A stretch of DNA of 64,000 bases, taken from the NCBI GenBank assembly GCA_963827705.1, contig CAWHBN010000020.1, forward strand, positions 100,438 through 164,437, read 5' to 3'. The position numbers and the translations under genes were made by a program. Below are positions 59,344 to 64,000 of this stretch, one piece after another. Under the pieces are notes generated by a model. It saw only the letters and a program-made list of their open reading frames with translations. It was not told the origin of the DNA and made no database searches. Origin of the DNA: JACDAN01 sp963827705 (GTDB lineage Bacteria > Actinomycetota > Thermoleophilia > Gaiellales > Gaiellaceae). Position 1 is the stretch's first letter; each line of letters starts with the position of its first letter.

Positions 59344-59598
59344 TTAGGCGTCGTTGCGAGCGGGCGCGTCGTTGCGATGGGCTTCGTCGTTGCGATCCAT
59401 GTGCCCCATCTGGTGCGCCTCGACGTCGTCGTTGCGAGCTGGCGCGTCGTTGCGATGGGCTTCGTCGTTGCGATGGGCTTCGTCGTTGCGATCCCTCTGC
59501 CCCATCTGGTGCGCCTCGACGTCGTCGTTGCGAGCGGGCGCGTCGTTGCGATGGGCTTCGTCGTTGCGATCCCTCTGCCCCATCTGATCCTCGGACAT
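59344..59598 (-). CDS. Small protein made of tandem 26-residue repeats (RND/EAH rich)
   Basis: 84 residues composed almost only of D, E, R, N, H, A, Q, M and P. Units are MGQRDRN, DEAHRN, DAPARN and DDVEAHQ, arranged in three modules; the middle module has DEAHRN twice. There are no cysteines, no signal and no predicted core, so it is likely disordered. AAGGAG lies nine bases before the ATG, so translation is credible. No family is recognised; DVEAH also occurs in the MMPL protein at 34.4 kb. Confidence 0.7.
   Translation of the reverse strand: MSEDQMGQRDRNDEAHRNDAPARNDDVEAHQMGQRDRNDEAHRNDEAHRNDAPARNDDVEAHQMGHMDRNDEAHRNDAPARNDA
59350..59590. repeat. Tandem 78-base coding repeats (minisatellite)
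   Basis: GTCGTTGCGAG starts units at 59350, 59428 and 59524. The spacing is 78 and 96 bases, the second unit holding one extra 18-base DEAHRN copy. Copies differ by only a few substitutions, implying recent slippage. Confidence 0.85.
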
Positions 59599-59713
59599 TC
59601 CCTGGTCTCCTTTCGCGTTGATCGGCCGCATTCGAACCACAAGACGGCGGTTCGCACCGGAATCTTCCCACGTTCGAGTCGAAAAACACAGGCGGCCGTG
59701 GAATGCTGCGCGG

Positions 59714-61375
59714 GTGAGAGCGCTGCGGAGACGCTTCGAGGACTCTGCACGCTCGTTCGGCCAGGTCTTCGCGAATCCGAACATCCGGCGGATCGAGGGC
59801 GCCTGGGCGGCGTCGATCATGGCCCACTGGGCCTACGGCATCGCCCTCGCGGTGTACGCGTACCGCGACGGGGGCGCCGCTGCGGTGGGCCTCGTCGGGC
59901 TCGTCCGGTTCCTCCCTCCGCGGTCGCCTCGCCGTTCGCGGCTCGGTCCTCGGCGATCGGTACCGCCGCGAGCGCGTCATCTTCGTCGCAGAGTTGGTTC
60001 GCGCCGTGCTCCTTGCGGCCACGACCGCGGTGGTCGTGCTGGAGGGCTCCCCGGTGGTCGTCTACGTCCTTGCCGGCCTGGTCGCCATCGCGTACTCGGC
60101 CGTTCGTCCGGCGCAGGCGGCCCTGCTCCCGACCGTAGCGAAGACGCCGCAGGAGCTGACGGCTGCGAATGTCACCTCGAGCACGATCGAGAGTCTCGGG
60201 GTCTTCGGCGGCCCCGCGATCGGCGGCGTGCTCCTGGCCGTGACCAGCGAGCAGGTTGTGTTCGGCGCCACCGCCGCGGCTTTCCTGCTAGCGGCGCTAC
60301 TGGTCAGCCGCGTCCGGGTCGAGACCCAGCCCGAGCCCCGCGAGCGGCGAGACGCCGTCTGGCACGAGTTCACGGCCGGCTTCGTCACGATCTTCCGCGA
60401 GCCCGGGCTTCGCGTCCTGGTGGCGCTGCTCGCCGCGCAGACGTTCGTCGCCGGAGCGCTCAACGTCCTGATCGTCGTCACCGCGCTCCAGCTGCTCGAT
60501 CTCGGGGAGGACGGAGTCGGGTTCCTCAACTCGGCGGTGGGGATCGGAGGACTGATCGGCGCGATCGTCTCGGCCGCTGCTGATCGGACGGCGCCTGTCG
60601 TCCAACTTCCTGATCGGGATCGTGCTCTGGGGGATCCCGATCGGCCTGATCGGCGTCTTTTCCGAACCCCCTCATTGCGCTCCTGCTCCTTGCCGTCGTC
60701 GGGCTCGGGAACACGCTTGTCGATGTGTCCGCGTTCACGCTGCTGCAGCGCGCAGTACCGGACGAGGTGCTGGCCCGCGCCTTCGGCGCTGTCCAGGGTC
60801 TGTGGGTCGCGACGATCGGGATCGGGTCGATCGTGGCGCCGCTCCTGATCGCTGCAGTGGACATTCGCGGCGCGCTGATGATCACCGGTGCGCTGCTGCC
60901 GATCCTGGCCACGCTTCTCCGCCGGCGGCTCGCCCAGCTGGACGCGGTGCCGGTCCCGGAGCGGGAGCTCGAGCTGCTCCGCGGCATCGAGCTGTTCGCG
61001 CCGCTGCCGCAGCCGACACAGGAAAGTCTTGCGCAGGTGCTCAGCCCTGTTCGGCTCGCCTCGAGCGACGAGCTCTTCAGGCAGGGTGACGTCGGCGACC
61101 GCTTCTACATCGTCGCCGAGGGTGACGTCGAGATCGTCATCGACGGGCGTGTCGTCCGCGAGACAGGGCCTGGCGGCTACTTCGGTGAGATCTCGCTCCT
61201 GCGGGACGTTCCGCGCACGGCAACGGTGCGCGCAAAGGGCGATGTCGAGCTCTTTGCGCTCGACCGCGACGACTTCATCGCGGCGGTGACGGGCCACGAC
61301 GCGAGCGCCGAGGTCGCGGACTCGGTGATCGCCACTCGGCTCGGGTCGCTCCGCCCGGGGATGGCCTCCGTCTAG
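59714..61375 (+). pseudogene. MFS transporter fused to a C-terminal cNMP-binding domain, four frameshifts
   Basis: Pieces in order: SFGQVFANPNIRRIEGAWAAS to GLVRFLP; SAVASPFAA; LGDRYRRERVIFVAELVRAV to GLIGAIVSAA; LIGRRLSSNFLIGIVLWG to IGVF; NPLIALLLLAVVGLG then SAFTLLQRAVPDEVLARAFG. The shifts are near 59915, 59942, 60580 and 60664: two missing bases and two extra. Together they form a 12-helix MFS. A linker and a cNMP-binding domain (DELFRQGDVGDRFYIVAEGD, GGYFGEISLLRDVPRTATVRA) follow. GTG start 59714. The gene looks whole apart from indels. Confidence 0.78.
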
Positions 61376-62293
61376 ACGTCTTTCGCGACGCTGATCCGCA
61401 GCACGGAGGGTCGGTAGCCGAGGTGCTCGTTCAGCGCGAGCATGTCCGCATTCGTCGTGTCGTTGGAGGTGACGATCGTTCGGACTCCGGCCTCCGCCGC
61501 CCAGCGAATCGTCGCCTCCTTCGCCAGCCGGGCCAGGCCTCGCCGGCGAAACTCCGGCGCCGTCCCGGTCATCTCGTTCGCCGCACGAGCCCCCTCGCGG
61601 TCGGCGGTGAGCCAGGCGAAGGCCGCCGGCCGGTCGCCCACGAGGACGACGGCGCTCAGGTCGAGGTCGAGCTCCGGATTGCCGAGCGTCTCGGGAAGCC
61701 AGTCCTCGAACGCCATCGCATGCGTGTAGTCGTCGGGCATGTCCCGCTCGGCGGCGTCGTACAGCTCGAAGAGCTCGCGTTCGCGATCGCGCACCTCGCG
61801 CAGCCGGACGACTGAGACCTCGCCGGCGGGCTCGGCTTTCGCGCCGGCCGCCGAGCCGACCTCGAGTTCCCAGTACTGCTCGCTCCGTCCCTCTTCGAAC
61901 CCGAGCCGCCGGGCGAAGGACCGCGCGTCCGGCTCGTCGTCCCGGACGGTCGATTCGAGGCGACGTGCGCCGCGGCCGACGATGTGCGCCGCGGCCGTCT
62001 CGAAGAGGCGCGTCCCGAGGCCGCGACGGCGGTAGGCGGGCAGCACACCCGACCAGATGCCCGCGATCCCCTCCGCCTGAAGCGCCCAGCGCAGGCGCGA
62101 GTTCGCGAACCCGACGATCTCCCCGTCGGGCTTCGGCGACCCAGGCCCGCATCGCGGCGCGCTCCGGCTGTTTCTCGATCCAGTGGACCAGGCCCGGCGG
62201 GGTCACCACCTCTTCGGCCCAGAGCTCCCGGAAGAGCGGCATCGTCGCCTCGGCGTCCTCGGGCAGCCAGGGGCGGATCTCGGGCTCAGCCAA
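61372..62293 (-). pseudogene. GNAT acetyltransferase (two-domain), one frameshift
   Basis: LAEPEIRPWLPEDAEATMPLF to MRAWVAE, then after an extra base near 62131 PDGEIVGFANSRLRWALQ, LPAYRRRGLGTRLFETAA and on to the end. RRRGLGT is the acetyl-CoA loop of the first domain and RRRGLARLAKEA that of the second. TTG start at 62293 overlaps the VOC reading end. The stop overlaps the convergent MFS gene by CTAG. Substrate unknown. Confidence 0.78.
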
Positions 62294-62706
62294 GGCCCTT
62301 GGCGCGCAGCTCCTCGCGAGCCTGCTCGGTCTTCTCGAGGCCCTCGAGGCCCATGCCCGCGGAGGATCTCCGGCGCCTTCGTGAACTGCACGTCCTCGTA
62401 TCCGACGACCTCGACGTTGTTGCCCCATGGGTCGCGGATCCGGTTGCCGCTCACCTCGGCTCCGGCCTCGCGTGCCGCATCCAGCGCGCCCTGCTTGTCG
62501 TCGACGACGAGGCCGAAGTGGCGGTGGTCGTCAGGTGCCTGCCTTCGGCCCTCGGAGAGCGCCAGGAACTGGTCGCCGAGGTCGACGAACGCCATCCGCC
62601 CGGCCCGGCCGCGGAGCGAGAGCTCGAAGATGCGGCCGTAGAACTCCAGGGCCTCGTCGACGTTCCCGACCTCCAGCGCGACGTGGTTGATTCCGACAGG
62701 CTTCAC
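62286..62706 (-). CDS. VOC/glyoxalase-like protein, one frameshift near the C-terminus
   Basis: KPVGINHVALEVGNVDEALEFYGRIFEL, HRHFGLVVDDKQGALDAAREAGAEV and RIRDPWGNNVEVVGYEDVQF make one vicinal-oxygen-chelate unit with likely metal ligands His and Glu. After APEILRG an extra base near 62356 breaks the frame; the corrected end is MGLEGLEKTEQAREELRAKG. GTG start at 62706. It is followed directly by the GNAT gene (overlap). Function within the VOC family unknown. Confidence 0.8.
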
Positions 62707-62786
62707 TCTGATTGGAGCCTCCAACGCAATGGGAGCTGAGTCGCCGGGCCGCGCTGGACGGCGCGAGGCCGCGTCCTCAGTCGCGC

Positions 62787-62806
62787 CCGTATCGCTACGG
62801 ATACGG
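62787..62806. promoter_or_regulatory. Inverted repeat in the VOC / membrane-protein divergent region
   Basis: CCGTATC pairs with GATACGG across six bases. It lies 80 bases before the VOC GTG and 72 before the opposite membrane gene, so it may be an operator shared by both. Confidence 0.4.
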
Positions 62807-62877
62807 ACGCTCCCTGCGTCCTTGCCTCGCCCCGCCCATCGCACCCCGGCAACGAGCCCCATTACGTTAGAGGCTCC

Positions 62878-63279
62878 ATGATCGTCTCGCTCCACATTGC
62901 CACGGGGGCCCTGGGCGGCGCCCTGGTTCGCTCGCCCATCGCGGCGGCGGTGCTCGGGCCCGTCCTCCACTTCTACGGCGACCGCGTGCCGCACGAGGAC
63001 ATCGACTCGAGGCGTTTCGAGATCGGCAGCGGCGTCGCCGGCGTCCTCGCCCTGGCCCTCGTGCGCGGGCCGCTCGATTCCGCGACGGTCGGGGCGGTCG
63101 CCTCAGCGGTGCCCGACATCGAGCACGTGGTTCGGCTTCCGCGGCCGGGAGGGCGCAAGCTCTTCCCCAGCCACCGGATCCCGGGTTGGCACCGGCCGGG
63201 CGGCCTGACCGCCGAGACGCAGCTGCTGATCGCGGGGGCCTTGCTCGGCGCCGTTCTGGCCGCCGGTTTCAGGCGCTAG
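62878..63279 (+). CDS. Small membrane protein, DUF457-like (metal-dependent hydrolase-like)
   Basis: 133 residues with three hydrophobic stretches. LHIATGALGGALVRSPIAAAVLGPVLHFYGDRVPHEDID, AVASAVPDIEHVVRLPRP and FPSHRIPGWHRPGG keep His and Asp pairs that resemble the DUF457/YdjM membrane-hydrolase pattern in reduced form. GAGGC precedes the ATG. Whether it is catalytic is unknown. Confidence 0.65.
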   Translation: MIVSLHIATGALGGALVRSPIAAAVLGPVLHFYGDRVPHEDIDSRRFEIGSGVAGVLALALVRGPLDSATVGAVASAVPDIEHVVRLPRPGGRKLFPSHRIPGWHRPGGLTAETQLLIAGALLGAVLAAGFRR

Positions 63280-63290
63280 CCGACCCTGAG

Positions 63291-63360
63291 ACGTACCCCT
63301 TTTGGGGGGCGAACGCGTGCGGCAATGACCCACAATGCGACTACGTCCCCGTTGGGGGTC
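63291..63360. repeat. Two related inverted repeats upstream of a response regulator
   Basis: ACGTACCCCTTTTGGGGGG (63291-63309) and ACGTCCCCGTTGGGGGTC (63343-63360) are imperfect copies 52 bases apart. Each is followed by GCGGCAA, and each can fold, CCCC with GGGG. The TACCCCT half resembles NarL-type half-sites, which suits autoregulation. Confidence 0.5.
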
Positions 63361-63386
63361 TGCGGCAAGGGGAGGTTTGCGGCGTT

Positions 63387-64000
63387 ATGGGCACGATCAG
63401 GGTGGTCCTCGCGGAGGATCACGCATTGATGCGGGATGCCATCAAGCTCGTCCTCGACGGAGTCGAGGACGTCGAGCTGGTCGGTGAGGTCGCGAACGGA
63501 AACGACCTGCTTCCGCTCATGCGAGAGGTCGACGCAGATTTCGTCCTCCTCGACGTGCAGCTGCCGGGCGCCGACGGTCTGGAGTGTCTCGCCGCGCTGG
63601 CGAAGCACCACCCGCAGGTGAAGGTCGCCATGCTCTCAGCGGTCGACGATCAGCGGGTGATCGAATCGGCCTTCCGGCGCGGGGCGAGCGGCTACATCCT
63701 CAAGTCGGTCAACCCGTACGACCTGCCCGGAGCCATCCGCCAGATCGTCGAGAAGACGGTCATCCATCCCCCCGTGGCGGGCGGCGCCGCGCCGGAAACG
63801 CTGCCTGGAGGCCTGTCGGCGAAGGAGGTCGCGGTGCTGGCAGAGCTTTCCCACGGGCACACCAACAAGCAGATCGCCGCCAGCCTCTGGCTGAGCGAGC
63901 AAACGGTCAAGTTCCACCTTCGCAACGTGTATCGGAAGCTCGGGGTCAACAGTCGGACCGAAGCACTCCGGTACGCGTACGAGCACGATCTGGCGGCGCT
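63387..64000 (+). CDS. NarL/LuxR-type response regulator, C-terminus cut by window edge
   Basis: At least 204 residues from an ATG at 63387. The receiver has the acidic pair in VVLAEDHALM, phospho-acceptor Asp in DFVLLDVQLPGADG, Ser in AMLSAVDD and Lys in YILKSVN. The LuxR helix-turn-helix is GLSAKEVAVLAELSHGHTNKQIAASLW with LSEQTVKFHLRNVYRKLGV. GGGGAGG is about eleven bases upstream. No kinase gene is visible yet. Confidence 0.9.
   Translation, partial: MGTIRVVLAEDHALMRDAIKLVLDGVEDVELVGEVANGNDLLPLMREVDADFVLLDVQLPGADGLECLAALAKHHPQVKVAMLSAVDDQRVIESAFRRGASGYILKSVNPYDLPGAIRQIVEKTVIHPPVAGGAAPETLPGGLSAKEVAVLAELSHGHTNKQIAASLWLSEQTVKFHLRNVYRKLGVNSRTEALRYAYEHDLAA

Noticed and set aside
59350..59590. 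CRISPR-like or noncoding satellite repeat
   Set aside because: Periods are multiples of three, the frame is open throughout and has a ribosome-binding site, so coding repeats are the better explanation.

Overview
The window is high-GC, densely packed bacterial DNA (about two thirds G+C by eye). GTG starts are frequent, and many genes overlap by 1-19 bases. Family content points to Actinomycetota, most likely the class Thermoleophilia (Gaiellales or Solirubrobacterales type): LtrA-like and DrrAB-like membrane proteins, a SigJ/SigG-type ECF sigma factor with a SnoaL-like tail, CvpA-trypsin (MarP-like) protease, ANTAR and SpoIIE-type regulators, MMPL transporters and a tRNA lacking an encoded CCA. 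The taxonomic placement is inference. It reads as ordinary chromosome: no insertion sequence, phage, CRISPR array or origin was seen.

Layout. 1-3.5 kb: branched-chain amino-acid ABC transporter livGFHM followed by a TetR regulator cut by the window edge. 3.5-8.7 kb: metallo-hydrolase, RTX-repeat secreted protein, MFS exporter with its MarR regulator, AAA+ ATPase, SCO1-like protein. 8.6-16 kb: coiled-coil protein, DMT transporter, cNMP-binding protein, flavin oxidoreductase, NagA, cytochrome c and a b-type-like membrane protein, SGNH hydrolase, LtrA. 16-21 kb: DrrAB exporter, a scar holding a truncated epimerase and an MMPL fragment, a two-domain murein peptidase, two small membrane proteins. 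21-25 kb: ECF sigma, cupin, ArsR, AHSA1, DHA2 MFS and cysteine-dioxygenase-like genes run in one direction. 25-35 kb: NodIJ-like ABC exporter, winged-helix protein, PAS and MBL proteins, dienelactone hydrolase, NlpC/P60, MMPL. 35-41 kb: NarL-type two-component system beside an MMPL transporter flanked by near-identical palindromes. 41-50 kb: DUF899, ANTAR and GAF-PP2C regulators, small proteins with strong terminators, LVIVD and DUF305 secreted proteins. 51-56 kb: tRNA-Asp, MarP-like protease, HMT/MTHFR fusion, a repeat-rich noncoding stretch ending in an intrinsic terminator, SDR, DppA. 56-59.3 kb: ECF sigma, small protein, cyclodeaminase, cytoplasmic subtilase and GAF protein in a row. 59.3-64 kb: tandem-repeat small protein, MFS-cNMP fusion, GNAT, VOC, small membrane protein, NarL-type regulator cut by the right edge.

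Two window-wide patterns stand out. First, at least ten genes are interrupted by single-base frameshifts while the residues on both sides still read as the same conserved protein. This looks like residual assembly indels, or less likely real decay. Second, seven convergent gene pairs share a four-base stop overlap (CTAG or CTAA), leaving no room for terminators.

The candidates most worth following are: the structured 5' leader at about 47.34-47.45 kb; the terminator-ended tandem-hairpin noncoding stretch at 54.5-54.75 kb; the 26-residue-repeat small protein at 59.34-59.60 kb; the palindrome pair flanking the MMPL gene at 37.6 and 40.0 kb; and the sigma-protease-GAF cluster at 56.4-59.3 kb.
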